Of a DNA stretch of 60,408 nt, positions 10,501 to 18,399 are shown one piece after another (the first letter of the stretch is position 1; each line of letters opens with the position of its first letter). A model generated the notes under the pieces. That model ran no database searches, had not been told where the DNA came from, and was given only the letters and a program-made list of their open reading frames with translations. The stretch covers positions 1 to 60,408 of the forward strand of contig PLUL01000072.1 of NCBI GenBank assembly GCA_003164895.1. The letters run 5' to 3'. Both the position numbers and the translations under genes were made by a program. Source of the stretch: Bacteroidota bacterium. GTDB taxonomy: Bacteria > Bacteroidota > Bacteroidia > Palsa-948.

Positions 10501-12849
10501 GGTTCTTATCATTTCTTGTGGATGCCGGGTGGAGCTACTACTCAAACAGCATCACATCTTTGTGGAAGCAATAATGGTAACACTTATACCGTAACTGTTA
10601 CCGATGGACTTGGTTGTAAGGCAAAAGATTCTACAAATGCAGTTATTTACTTGCAGAATCAAATGAGCTTCAATACTAATCTTAATGCTGCTACTTGTGC
10701 TGCTGCATGTAATGGAGTTGCTTCAATTAGTAATTTGACAAATGGTACTCACCCATATTCTTATCATTGGTCAAATGGTTCTACTACAACTATTGCAACT
10801 GGTCTTTGCGGTAGCAATAATGGTATTAATTATACTTTGACTATCACTGACTCAGTTGGATGTCATGTTAAAGATACAGTTGATTTTATGAATGTTATTA
10901 ATCAAAACAATTTAATTTCTGTTACCCCTTCAATAAGCAATGCTATGTGTTCAGCTGCGTGTGATGGAATGGCTACAATTAATAATTTTAATATTGGTGG
11001 TAACAGCACTCCTCCTTATACATATTTATGGAGTAATGGAAAAACAACCAGTTCTGTTTCTAATCTCTGTGTTGGTACGTATCCAAACATGGCAACTGTT
11101 ACAGATGCTGTTGGATGTAAAGCAATGGCTAATATAACAATTGGAAATGGCAATAATGGAGTTTCAATTGATTATAATACAACAAACAATAACATAGTGA
11201 ATACGTTCTGTAATGCATCGTGTAGCGGTTCTATTTCAGGTACAATAAATGTTGGTACAGGAACTCCCCCGTATATGTATAAATGGTTTCCTGGTGGACA
11301 AACTACTGCTACTGTTACCGGTTTGTGTGCAAGTGATTATACACTTACAGTTACTGATGCAAATGGTTGTAGTGATCAACAAAGTTGGACTGTAGGTACT
11401 AATTCTTCTGTTAATTTTAGCTTTAATGAAAATGATGCAACTTGTAATCAAAGATGCGATGGTAATATAATGGTTACAAATCCAACAGGTGGAACACCTC
11501 CTTTCTCTTACCTTTGGAATACAGGTTCCACTACTGCTTCTGTTACCGGGCTATGTGGTAACTATACTAGTGGTATAACATATACTTGTACTGTTAAAGA
11601 CGCGAACGGATGTACAACACGTGGTACTCAAAGAGTATATGCTAACATATCTCTTTCTATATCAACTACGAAGACTAATGCTTCATGTAATTTAGTTTGT
11701 AATGGTAAGGATAGTGTTACATCAGTAAATGGTGGTGGAAAGAGTCCTTATACTTATAGCTGGGTACCAAGCGGAGGTACAAATTCTGTAGCAACCGGAC
11801 TTTGTGCTAATTACAATAATGGTGTAAATTATTCTGTTACTGTTACAGATTCACTAGGTTGTAAAGCAGTGAAAAGTGATTTAGTTTATGCAAACGCTTC
11901 TCCTTCTTTGAATTTTACAACTACAAATGCAGTATGTAACACTTCATGTAATGGTACAGCTGCTGCTACTCCTGTTGGTGGAACTCAACCTTTCAATTAC
12001 ACTTGGTCAACCGGTGCCACAACGGAATCCATTTCTAATCTTTGCTCAGGTGCTTACAATTTAAGTGTTATTGATTCAAAAGGTTGTGCAGTGGTTTCTA
12101 ATTTTAATATTAGTGCAACATCTGCATCGACATTGACAACTACGGTTTCAAGTGTAAGCCCTTCTTGTCATGGTGTTTGTGACGGAACAGCTTCTGCACT
12201 GGTAGCTGGAGGTACTGCACCTTATGCATACCATTGGCTGCCAAGCGGTGGATCTGTGGCTTCCACTGCGAGTCTATGCGCCGGAAATTATTCAGTAAAT
12301 GTTACCGATATCAATGGTTGTGCTCAAACCTCAGTATTTAACATTATTCAGCCATCTGTATTGGTAACAAATGTAACCGGTGTTAATCCTGTTTCTTGCG
12401 TGAGTGGAAATGGATCTGCAACAGCAAATGTATCAGGTGGAACAGCACCTTATGGATACAATTGGACTCCAACAGGTCAAATAACACAAGTGGCTGTTGT
12501 TCTTCCAAATGGTATTTATAGTGTTACTGTAACTGATTCAAAAGGATGTACTGCTATCGGCGCAACGACAATCAGTTGCTCAAGTGGAGTCAATGAATTA
12601 TCTGATCCAAGTATTATATCGATTTATCCAAACCCATCCAATGGAATGGTTGAGGTTTCTGTAACAACTGGTAATATCAATGCAATTGAGGTTCTTAATC
12701 TTCTTGGACAAAGAGTATACCTTATGTCTAATGAAAGAACTCAAATGTCAAATTCAGTTGACTTATCTTCTCAGTCCAGCGGAGTTTATTTCATGAGAGT
12801 GAATACTGAATTGGGAACGGCTACTAAGAAGATTATTATCGAGAAATAA
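7525..12849 (+). CDS. Giant secreted FG-GAP / SprB-repeat protein with type IX secretion C-terminal tail
   Basis: The protein has 1774 residues. A signal peptide is followed by seven FG-GAP/VCBS repeats (about residues 45-365). Each carries the calcium-loop signature DFNGDGKxD or a close variant, as in integrin-like beta-propellers. A Ser/Thr/Gly-rich linker region (about 370-590) leads into 14 SprB-like repeats of roughly 75-85 residues to about residue 1690. They have the pattern C-x(1-3)-C-(N/D)-G, GG(T)xPYxYxWSNG, GLC, and DxxGC. The last about 75 residues (SIYPNPSNGM.., GVYFMRVNTE.., KKIIIEK) are a type A Por sorting domain, so it should leave the cell through the type IX system. SprB-type repeats are known from gliding adhesins. 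The precise role (adhesion, motility or matrix) is not readable. A terminator follows the stop, so it is probably monocistronic. Confidence 0.93.
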   Translation: MKKSFLLFALLSFNFGIWTLNSTAQGVCFKPVTNYAAGNCPAPMCIADFNGDGKPDFAVPNNCDNTVSILLNNGSGIFGAPINLGAGSGNGVWQVCSADFNGDGKADIAVIDNNVNTVTVYLGNGAGGFGPGLALPTGSGPEWVISADFNGDGKKDLAVANWNDQTISIYLGNGSGGFATAVTTAALSGRPNSMVNADMNGDGKQDLVVADYGNGTIDILLGNNDGTFQSPSTTYSGNSPSNVVVADFNADGKLDVAASNRYSNNLSVLLGNGNGTLNSATTFNTGSQPYGIVTADFNGDGNLDLAVNNNNNATVSVLLGNGNGSFGTQAVFNIGNSPYNIVCADFNGDGKPDLATPNNNDGNVSVLLNTTAPTVAASVSPSYTVCPGTSVILSGSGAGQAHTVTYQVPFSSLTNCPNSCGAGSYYGTNPGFTWTGTEPGGAIINSVTIQANIGVDCSGGSHSATLNTHNIGSQSDPSWCSCATRNQIVTYNVNPSNYVVGGSNSFQTFGNTFGFSNNTNWSSGIYAIVTVTYNNPYTWTGGVNDGIAFVPGSTAAYSVYATTPTGCVSNISTVTVTVLPATSPTVTPTDASCVCNGSANISVSGGTGAISYSWSNGNTTTATSGLCAGNYTVNTTDSKGCKSSTPVTINAAPSMIFSPTSADATCNCNGTSAMAISGGTSPYTFSWSNGATTSSVTGLCAGTYTLTATDSYSVGCQNVSIVSIANTQSVTVSSESHINASCSAACNGGAAVTITNGASPVTYAWSTSPIQTTASASSLCANTTYTLTATDANGCKTVSESVIGITPMVLSTLNTNANCSTSCNGTSSASVNGGKAPYTYAWSNGGTNAMATGLCAGSTYTLTVTDASGCNQVTTTSIDGNPVANIASFSTTFAACKGVCNGTAVPVVSGGTAPYTYLWSNGNTTSTATGLCASTSYTLTVKDVNGCGSVATTTVTADPNPLQIDPGNFITTNASCNSVCNGTAYATVYNGSGSYHFLWMPGGATTQTASHLCGSNNGNTYTVTVTDGLGCKAKDSTNAVIYLQNQMSFNTNLNAATCAAACNGVASISNLTNGTHPYSYHWSNGSTTTIATGLCGSNNGINYTLTITDSVGCHVKDTVDFMNVINQNNLISVTPSISNAMCSAACDGMATINNFNIGGNSTPPYTYLWSNGKTTSSVSNLCVGTYPNMATVTDAVGCKAMANITIGNGNNGVSIDYNTTNNNIVNTFCNASCSGSISGTINVGTGTPPYMYKWFPGGQTTATVTGLCASDYTLTVTDANGCSDQQSWTVGTNSSVNFSFNENDATCNQRCDGNIMVTNPTGGTPPFSYLWNTGSTTASVTGLCGNYTSGITYTCTVKDANGCTTRGTQRVYANISLSISTTKTNASCNLVCNGKDSVTSVNGGGKSPYTYSWVPSGGTNSVATGLCANYNNGVNYSVTVTDSLGCKAVKSDLVYANASPSLNFTTTNAVCNTSCNGTAAATPVGGTQPFNYTWSTGATTESISNLCSGAYNLSVIDSKGCAVVSNFNISATSASTLTTTVSSVSPSCHGVCDGTASALVAGGTAPYAYHWLPSGGSVASTASLCAGNYSVNVTDINGCAQTSVFNIIQPSVLVTNVTGVNPVSCVSGNGSATANVSGGTAPYGYNWTPTGQITQVAVVLPNGIYSVTVTDSKGCTAIGATTISCSSGVNELSDPSIISIYPNPSNGMVEVSVTTGNINAIEVLNLLGQRVYLMSNERTQMSNSVDLSSQSSGVYFMRVNTELGTATKKIIIEK

Positions 12850-12862
12850 ACAATAGCTAACC

Positions 12863-12899
12863 AAAAACTCAATCTGCTGAAAATGTAGATTGAGTTTTT
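12863..12899 (+). terminator. Rho-independent terminator after the giant secreted protein
   Basis: AAAAACTCAATCT and AGATTGAGTTTTT form a perfect 13-bp stem with an 11-nt loop and end in a T run, 13 bp after the stop codon. Confidence 0.88.
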
Positions 12900-13219
12900 G
12901 ATTGCTTAATTTAACAGGTATAAGTTAGATACAATCTTCCTGTTTTTTTTAAATTGTAGTAGGAATCCATATTATATATATTGTATTGATTAATTACTGC
13001 TGCATCCACTTTCACGTTCCTATAATACTGCGTACTCCAGTGATTTTTGAGTTCTTTCATCTATAGTGAGCCCAAAAATCTGGTTTGGGTTCACGTAGAA
13101 TCAGTGATTGTAAATGTTAGAAGTTAGGTAGAGATTAAAAATCAAAACCTGTCACGTTTAGAAGCGTAAGACACTGCACTCAATGCGGCACAGGAATAAA
13201 TTAAAATCTGATTTATTTT
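12900..13219. other. 320-bp intergenic region carrying one copy of a 25-bp repeat
   Basis: No ORF was supported here. It contains the left copy of the direct repeat at 13166-13190. The rest is AT-rich and unremarkable. Confidence 0.5.
13166..13190. repeat. 25-bp direct repeat, left copy
   Basis: GTAAGACAC(T)GCACTCAATGCGGCA matches 16089-16113 at 24 of 25 positions in the same orientation. The two copies bracket three minus-strand genes (13220-15825). Confidence 0.8.
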
Positions 13220-13930
13220 TCACTTACTGGGATAACCCCCAATAAAAAAATTTATATAAAAGTCAATGGAAGTTAAATTTGGAATCCGTGAGATAATTTG
13301 ATAATTGGAACCAGATGTTATTAACGGAAAAGTCCAGTCCGTATGTAATACATAAATCCTTGCTCCAAAATCCAGTCCTTTACACCAAAGGTTATTCCAC
13401 AATAATTTCAATGAAGGACTAAAAAAAAGTCCTTCCTGATTTAATTCCTGAGATGTAAGAGTATTAACGTTTGTCAGCAGAAAAGGAATGGGATTATTAA
13501 CTCTGGTCCGATAATATCCTAATGTTCCAGACAGAAAAATACATTTATGTCCATATCTGAAACTCTTTCCTACCAATGCTCCAATGCTCATTCGCAATGG
13601 ATAATGTGCTGTATCATTCAAAGAGCCATAAAAGTCAAAATCCAAACCAACCATAGTATTCGATTTTATAATTCTTGCAATAGTTGCTTTAAATCCCAGA
13701 TAATATATGTTGTGAATACTTTGACCATTATCGCTGAGCCATTGAGAGTATTTTTTGTCCATCATTGTAGAATATCCAAAACTCATCCCAAATAATGTAT
13801 GTGGATTAGCATTATGTGATACAGGCTTAGACTGATATTTATGTGTAGAATCTACTTTCTGTGCATCAACTACTTCCCCCATCCACAAAACCACTGAAAT
13901 GATTATAGATATTAGAATGGTAGGTTTCAT
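13220..13930 (-). CDS. Outer-membrane beta-barrel-like protein of unknown function
   Basis: A 236-residue protein with a signal peptide (about residues 1-24, ending VVDAQ). The remainder alternates polar and hydrophobic residues, with many Gly and aromatic residues (FGMSFGYST, GLDFDFYGSL, FLSGTLGYYRTR, GLDFGARIYVLH), as in small outer-membrane barrels. It ends with a hydrophobic strand (FYINFFIGGYPSK). I do not recognise the family. It is the most promoter-distal gene of the three-gene minus-strand block enclosed by the 25-bp repeats, 90 bp behind the next gene. Confidence 0.7.
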   Translation of the reverse strand: MKPTILISIIISVVLWMGEVVDAQKVDSTHKYQSKPVSHNANPHTLFGMSFGYSTMMDKKYSQWLSDNGQSIHNIYYLGFKATIARIIKSNTMVGLDFDFYGSLNDTAHYPLRMSIGALVGKSFRYGHKCIFLSGTLGYYRTRVNNPIPFLLTNVNTLTSQELNQEGLFFSPSLKLLWNNLWCKGLDFGARIYVLHTDWTFPLITSGSNYQIISRIPNLTSIDFYINFFIGGYPSK

Positions 13931-14020
13931 TTTGGAAAATTAAAAACTAAATTTCAATCTTGGTTTAATACCCTCTCACTGCTGGTCGTAATCAAGATTA
14001 ATCCATTAAATTAGACGAAT

Positions 14021-15154
14021 TCATTTCATCTCGGCAACAATATGCTCTCTCAAATTATAGTTTACAGTTTTTTCCAGTACACCCTCAGTCGTATAATATT
14101 CCCAAGTACCAATTTTAAAAAAATAATCCTCATTACCTCCGTACTTATGGGATGCTTTAAAACCTCTGCATTTAATTTTGCCATTCATATATTTGTATTC
14201 ATGGAATTCGTGAGAATTAATTTTAATATCCTGTTTTAATAATGATTCAAGTCTAACCATATAATTTTGATAGCTTGAATCAGATTTCGTGCAGTAAAGA
14301 ACGCTTAATAAATCTATTGAATGTTTTAAATTACTTGATTCGGAAGTATTGTCATTTGAATGTATTGCTTTTTGGGGATCGGAAGAAATGTTTAGTGGTG
14401 TATTATTGGGTGGACCTAAATTTTCATTATAGATTCTCACAGCATTTTTTGCATGTATTTTAAAATCATGTGCGAACATTATGGAAACACCAACCGAAAC
14501 TATAGCTATTCCGACTACAATTAAATTTACTTTTCCATTGATAAGCAACGATGCAGCCGATGCACCAAGACCACTGCCACCAACAGCACTAAAAAAACTT
14601 CCTGCATTGGAATTGCTTTTTGCAATTCTCATCTCCGTATATGCAACTTTATCTGCACTTGTAATTTCTAGAAGTTGTTGAATGGTCAATCTTTTACCAT
14701 TTTGCATAAAAATAATTCCATTATCTTGAACAACATAAATTTCATTTGATTGGTTCTTGTTGGTATTTAGAATTGAATTTTCTTTTTGAACATCCTGTGT
14801 TTTTTGTGTCTCTTTAATAGCTGGCTCGCCAAAAACCTTTTTCACCCCATTAGAAAACTTTATCATCAGGATGTTTGTACATAATTCAACTATAACGGGA
14901 GAATCCTTCACTTTACAAGACCTGTAATGAACAAAATCGGGATTTATTTCTGTCACTTTTGCAAATATAGTATCTCCATTTCTCATAAATATTAAATCAC
15001 AATTGGAAGAATCCTGAGAGTAAGAGCGATTGCTTTTAATTAAGTTCTTGGATTCAGGAGACAAAATTTTAGCGAATAATAACTGCGCAGTAATGACAAG
15101 TAACAATATTAAAATGACCTTTTTCATTTTGTGTTTCTTATTGCTTGAACTCAT
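14021..15154 (-). CDS. Exported protein, paralogue of the gene at 15151-15825
   Basis: I do not recognise a known family. After a signal sequence the protein carries CDLIFMRNGDTIFAKVTEINPDFVHYRSCKVKDSP, which I cite only as a roughly 60-residue block (about residues 53-115) shared almost word for word with the upstream gene. A transmembrane segment lies near residues 205-235. The C-terminal 120 residues are unique and contain MNGKIKCRGFK and a GTWEYYTTEGVLEKTVNYN stretch resembling MORN-type turn repeats. The ATG at 15154 overlaps the upstream stop (ATGA), which favours coupling; the internal Met at 15127 would give a more classical signal peptide. Either start is possible. Confidence 0.7.
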   Translation of the reverse strand: MSSSNKKHKMKKVILILLLVITAQLLFAKILSPESKNLIKSNRSYSQDSSNCDLIFMRNGDTIFAKVTEINPDFVHYRSCKVKDSPVIVELCTNILMIKFSNGVKKVFGEPAIKETQKTQDVQKENSILNTNKNQSNEIYVVQDNGIIFMQNGKRLTIQQLLEITSADKVAYTEMRIAKSNSNAGSFFSAVGGSGLGASAASLLINGKVNLIVVGIAIVSVGVSIMFAHDFKIHAKNAVRIYNENLGPPNNTPLNISSDPQKAIHSNDNTSESSNLKHSIDLLSVLYCTKSDSSYQNYMVRLESLLKQDIKINSHEFHEYKYMNGKIKCRGFKASHKYGGNEDYFFKIGTWEYYTTEGVLEKTVNYNLREHIVAEMK

Positions 15155-15825
15155 TTCTTTAATAATATCAAAGTTAAAACAACATTAACGCCAAATGCAA
15201 TTCCCCAGTTCGTCCAAACTTTTCTGGATTTTATTTTTTTTGCTCTTTGTGAGAATCCATTACTATAATCTGGATTCTGAAAAAGTTCTGTACGCTGAAA
15301 CCCTAAATTTTTTTGTCTTGGTGGAGTTGCAGAACATGCGATTGCCGGAACTAAGCCCACCAGAGGTGATAATAAACTTATAACCAAAGTAACAGTTCCT
15401 GCACCTTTGTAGTTAACATAGTATTTTGATGCGTCTATTTGCCCCTTTATAAACAGATTTTCATTGGGGAAAGGATTTTCCTTTTTTACCTCTTGAGTTC
15501 TTACCGGCTCTGCTTTATCTGGTTCACTAAATACTTGTTTCAATCCATTAGCAAATTTTATAATAAGAATATTTTTTCTGAGTTCAACAATTGCAGGACT
15601 ATCCTTCATGTTACATAATTTGTAATGGATAAAATCAGGATTTATTTCAGTAACCTTAGCAAAAACAGTATCGCCATTCTTCATTATTATCACATCACAT
15701 TTCGAAGAATCTTTTTTTAGGGAATCTGGTTTTAGAAAGGAAAGGTTGTTTGCAGATGATACCACCTGTCCGAAAAGCAATTGTGTTGTTACGACAAATA
15801 ATAAAATGAAAATTGATTTTTTCAT
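15151..15825 (-). CDS. Exported protein with N-terminal 'NGDTVFAKVTEI' domain, membrane-anchored
   Basis: A 224-residue protein. It has a signal peptide (residues 1-19, LLFGQ), then the domain shared with the downstream paralogue (CDVIIMKNGDTVFAKVTEIN). This resembles a small beta domain seen in many Bacteroidota exported proteins, with no function known to me. A hydrophobic segment (TLVISLLSPLVGLVPAIAC) lies near residues 145-165. The C-terminal helix FGVNVVLTLILLKK could anchor it. It heads a three-gene block with the paralogue at 14021 and a putative outer-membrane barrel, so an envelope role is likely. Confidence 0.7.
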   Translation of the reverse strand: MKKSIFILLFVVTTQLLFGQVVSSANNLSFLKPDSLKKDSSKCDVIIMKNGDTVFAKVTEINPDFIHYKLCNMKDSPAIVELRKNILIIKFANGLKQVFSEPDKAEPVRTQEVKKENPFPNENLFIKGQIDASKYYVNYKGAGTVTLVISLLSPLVGLVPAIACSATPPRQKNLGFQRTELFQNPDYSNGFSQRAKKIKSRKVWTNWGIAFGVNVVLTLILLKK

Positions 15826-16088
15826 GATTATATTTTAACAAAGAAGCAATGTGGGCGGGAGAGTGCTTCAATTATATGTAAAGGTATTAAATATTTTGAA
15901 AATACTTTTTTTGCTACCCCAGCAGAGTTGCCTATTATTGATTCGTAGCTGTAGAAAAATAATTTACCTAATTTCAATAAAGTTTCCTTCCAAATTGATA
16001 TTTAAAACTGTAACAACAATTAAATGAAGTTACAGTGGCTCTTAACTCTTCTATTCCACGCCTAAGTTTATCAGAACAAGCAAAACAA

Positions 16089-16113
16089 GTAAGACACAGC
16101 ACTCAATGCGGCA
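16089..16113. repeat. 25-bp direct repeat, right copy
   Basis: GTAAGACAC(A)GCACTCAATGCGGCA, one mismatch to 13166-13190. The copies lie about 2.9 kb apart and flank the three-gene envelope block. Confidence 0.8.
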
Positions 16114-16247
16114 ATGAAATCCATAAAACGTTTACAACTCGACTATGGATAGGTGGAAAAAGGAACATCGTTCACCCTTAACGGTAAAGGGTCATTGTCA
16201 CCGGATTCTAAAACCTATCCTGAAACTTGTTGATCTTGGCTGTGAGT

Positions 16248-16283
16248 GAGTACCTCTGATGCTATTGAAAATAGCAGGTACTC
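16248..16283. other. Imperfect hairpin
   Basis: GAGTACCT (16248-16255) pairs perfectly with AGGTACTC (16276-16283). Nested inside, GCTATT pairs with AATAGC around a GAA loop; a 5-nt bulge (CTGAT) sits on one side. There is no T tract, so it is not a classical terminator. Its orientation is unknown. Confidence 0.55.
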
Positions 16284-16301
16284 AAGGTTGGTAATATTCC
16301 T

Positions 16302-16318
16302 CTCCAAGAATCTTGGAG
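16302..16318. other. Short near-perfect palindrome
   Basis: CTCCAAGA-A-TCTTGGAG: eight paired bases around one central base, 18 bp after the preceding hairpin. It could be a protein-binding operator or part of a structured RNA. Confidence 0.5.
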
Positions 16319-16509
16319 GAAAGAACCACCTGTTAAAAGTTGTTTTGTTCCTACTTAGAGTTCACTTTCTGAATCTACGAGTGTCAAACCTCCGATTGTT
16401 GCAAAAAATATTGTCATAATAATTATTTTTATGGTTATGTAACCGTTAAAGTGTGATCGATAGAATTATTTGCTAAATGGGGTAAGGTGGAGTCCCAACG
16501 GAGAGGGGA

Positions 16510-17283
16510 TTAACTATTCTTCCAAACAGGTTTTCTCTTTTCGAGGAAAGCATTAATGCCCTCGTTGGCATCGTGGGTTTCCATGAGTTGCTTTACATAC
16601 ATAGATTCCAACTGCGGCAGAAAATTAGTGATAACATGATTGAGTTTTGCACGCAATGCTTTTACGGCAAAGCGCAGCGAGGAAGCGCTTTTGGGAACAA
16701 TATGGAGTTCGATCCACTTTGCAATTTCGGTTTCCATGGTTTCTTTATCGGCAAAGAGTTCGTTCACCAATCCGAGCGCTTTTGCTTCATCGGCAGCAAT
16801 GGTTCTTCCGGTAATGAGCAGTTCTTCGGCACGCGCAAAACCAATTTTTTCGGGAAGCAGAATGGATGCAGGCGGAGGAAATACGCCCAGCACCACTTCG
16901 GGCTGACCGAGCTTGGCGGTTTTATCTGCAAACAGAATATTGCACATCAGCGCAAGTTCCAGTCCGCCACCGAGGCATTGTCCGCTGATCTTTGCCACCG
17001 TAGGAATGGAAAGATCGCGCAGGGAATAGAACAACTGGTGAAATCCGCGAAGCATGGCTGAAGCAGAATCCTTCTTGTGTTCTTCTACGCTCGCACCAAA
17101 GGAAAAATGCTTTCCTGCACCTTCAAACACAAGAAGCTTCAAGTTATTATTCGTGGAAAATGAATTGAACAAATCCTGTAGCTCCTGCATCATTACATGA
17201 TCGAGCACGTTTCCTTTTCCATCGTCAAGAACTATTCTTGCAATGGAATTATCGTCCGTATAACTTATTTTTATCTTTTGCAT
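16510..17283 (-). CDS. dch: Cyclohexa-1,5-diene-1-carbonyl-CoA hydratase (crotonase superfamily)
   Basis: Adds water to the dienoyl-CoA made by benzoyl-CoA reductase, giving 6-hydroxycyclohex-1-ene-1-carbonyl-CoA. The 257-residue protein has the crotonase oxyanion-hole segments FSFGASVEEH (about residue 61) and QCLGGGLELALMCN (about 102), then LGQPEVVLGVFPPPAS. The last segment, with Pro-Pro instead of the catalytic Glu region of ordinary enoyl-CoA hydratases, is typical of dienoyl-CoA hydratases. It is the last gene of the 12-kb minus-strand operon, 3 bp behind oah and near had, the exact companions of Dch in Thauera-type clusters. Confidence comes from motifs and neighbours together; alone it would be only a crotonase-family protein. 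Confidence 0.9.
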   Translation of the reverse strand: MQKIKISYTDDNSIARIVLDDGKGNVLDHVMMQELQDLFNSFSTNNNLKLLVFEGAGKHFSFGASVEEHKKDSASAMLRGFHQLFYSLRDLSIPTVAKISGQCLGGGLELALMCNILFADKTAKLGQPEVVLGVFPPPASILLPEKIGFARAEELLITGRTIAADEAKALGLVNELFADKETMETEIAKWIELHIVPKSASSLRFAVKALRAKLNHVITNFLPQLESMYVKQLMETHDANEGINAFLEKRKPVWKNS

Positions 17284-17286
17284 AGA

Positions 17287-18384
17287 TCAGACTTTTGCTT
17301 GTTGAAATTGTGGAGAAATAGTTTTATGAAGTTCATCGTTCCATTCGTGTCCTTGTGCAAGCAATTGACGAAGTTTGATGAAATCTGCTTCGCGGTTTTC
17401 TTTCGGACCATCGTTGAACGCTCGGAAACCAGCTTTTGCTTCGGTCATCATGTTAAGTGCAAGCCATTCGCGGCTGCTTTCTTTGTTCTTATCCCAATGC
17501 TCCAATTTTTTCTTGCGCACTTCCGATAAAGTTTTTGCTGTGCAATTCGGGAAGGTGTGCAAGAGTTTTGCAATGAGTTTATTCACAGCTTCATCAAGCA
17601 AAGTCAAATCAACAACACCTTTTGCTAAAACCTCTTTTGCTTTTTTTAATTCTTCCCCTGTTTTCATGGTACCGAAAACAAGTTTTCCGAATTCATCGGT
17701 TTGTTTATCTATCACCACCAAAGGATTCGCCACAAATTTTCCATCTACTTTCAAGGCAGGAACAATATCGGTTATCATTCCAAAGTTGTATGCCTGATGC
17801 GCAGTCCATGGTTCGCAAAGTGTGAGCGACATCATGGCTCTTTCAATTCCAACATAGAGATGCAGAAAATCCGTTGCTCCGCCAATCGCAGCGCTTCCGT
17901 GCTTTGGTCCTGCCTGTCCGAAACGTGCCATGTCCTGAGCAATAGTAAAATCGCAAGCCATTCCGATCTCTTGTCCACCACCGATACGCATTCCGTTCAC
18001 GCGACAGATAACAGGTTTCTCGCATTTTAAAATTGCGCTCACCATATCATTGAATAAACGCATGTACTGAGAATATTCCTGAGGATTGCCTGCATAATAT
18101 TCTGCATACTCTTTTGTATTTCCGCCTGTGCAGAATGCTTTATCGCCAACACCCGTGAATACAACCGCAACAACACTTCGGTCGTTGGATGCTTCGCCAA
18201 AAGCAAGAATGATCTCCTTTACAGCAGCAGTGGTGTAAGAATTGAATTGCTTTGGATTATTAAGAATGATCCAAGCGTTAAATAAATCTTTTACAGGTTT
18301 GCCGTCATGATTTATACATGGACGTTTTTCAAAAAGAATTTCTTTGAAACTGTGTTCTACGATGTTGTGATTTTTGGTTTCCAT
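17287..18384 (-). CDS. oah: 6-oxocyclohex-1-ene-1-carbonyl-CoA hydrolase (ring-opening; Oah/BamA)
   Basis: Adds two waters to the cyclic 6-oxo-enoyl-CoA and cleaves the ring to 3-hydroxypimeloyl-CoA. It is the step used as a marker for anaerobic aromatic degraders. The 365-residue length is that of Oah/BamA, about 100 more than a normal crotonase. Recognisable segments are LNNPKQFNSYTT, FCTGGNTKEYAEYYAGNPQEY, RVNGMRIGGGQEIGMACDF, FGQAGPKHGSAAIGGATDFL and MMTEAKAGFRAFNDG. The last two are specific to this family rather than to crotonases in general. It is 3 bp upstream of dch and in one operon with had and bcrD. I regard the identification as secure. Confidence 0.95.
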   Translation of the reverse strand: METKNHNIVEHSFKEILFEKRPCINHDGKPVKDLFNAWIILNNPKQFNSYTTAAVKEIILAFGEASNDRSVVAVVFTGVGDKAFCTGGNTKEYAEYYAGNPQEYSQYMRLFNDMVSAILKCEKPVICRVNGMRIGGGQEIGMACDFTIAQDMARFGQAGPKHGSAAIGGATDFLHLYVGIERAMMSLTLCEPWTAHQAYNFGMITDIVPALKVDGKFVANPLVVIDKQTDEFGKLVFGTMKTGEELKKAKEVLAKGVVDLTLLDEAVNKLIAKLLHTFPNCTAKTLSEVRKKKLEHWDKNKESSREWLALNMMTEAKAGFRAFNDGPKENREADFIKLRQLLAQGHEWNDELHKTISPQFQQAKV

Positions 18385-18399
18385 GTTTTTTCGATTAAA

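Larger units (their letters stand above)
15826..16509. other. 684-bp intergenic region with repeat copy and two strong hairpins
   Basis: No ORF is supported in this stretch between the envelope block and dch. It contains the right copy of the 25-bp repeat (16089-16113), then two tight inverted repeats at 16248-16283 and 16302-16318. The sequence between and around them is less AT-rich than the flanks. It may be a decayed insertion, a non-coding RNA, or the 3' region of the long minus-strand operon that ends at 16510. Confidence 0.5.

Noticed and set aside
11236-11451. Minus-strand ORF within the giant SprB-repeat gene
   Set aside because: It results from the repetitive composition of the coding strand; low complexity and no start context.
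16573-18030. + strand ORFs opposite dch and oah
   Set aside because: They mirror the coding strand of well-identified enzymes and encode cysteine- and phenylalanine-rich nonsense.
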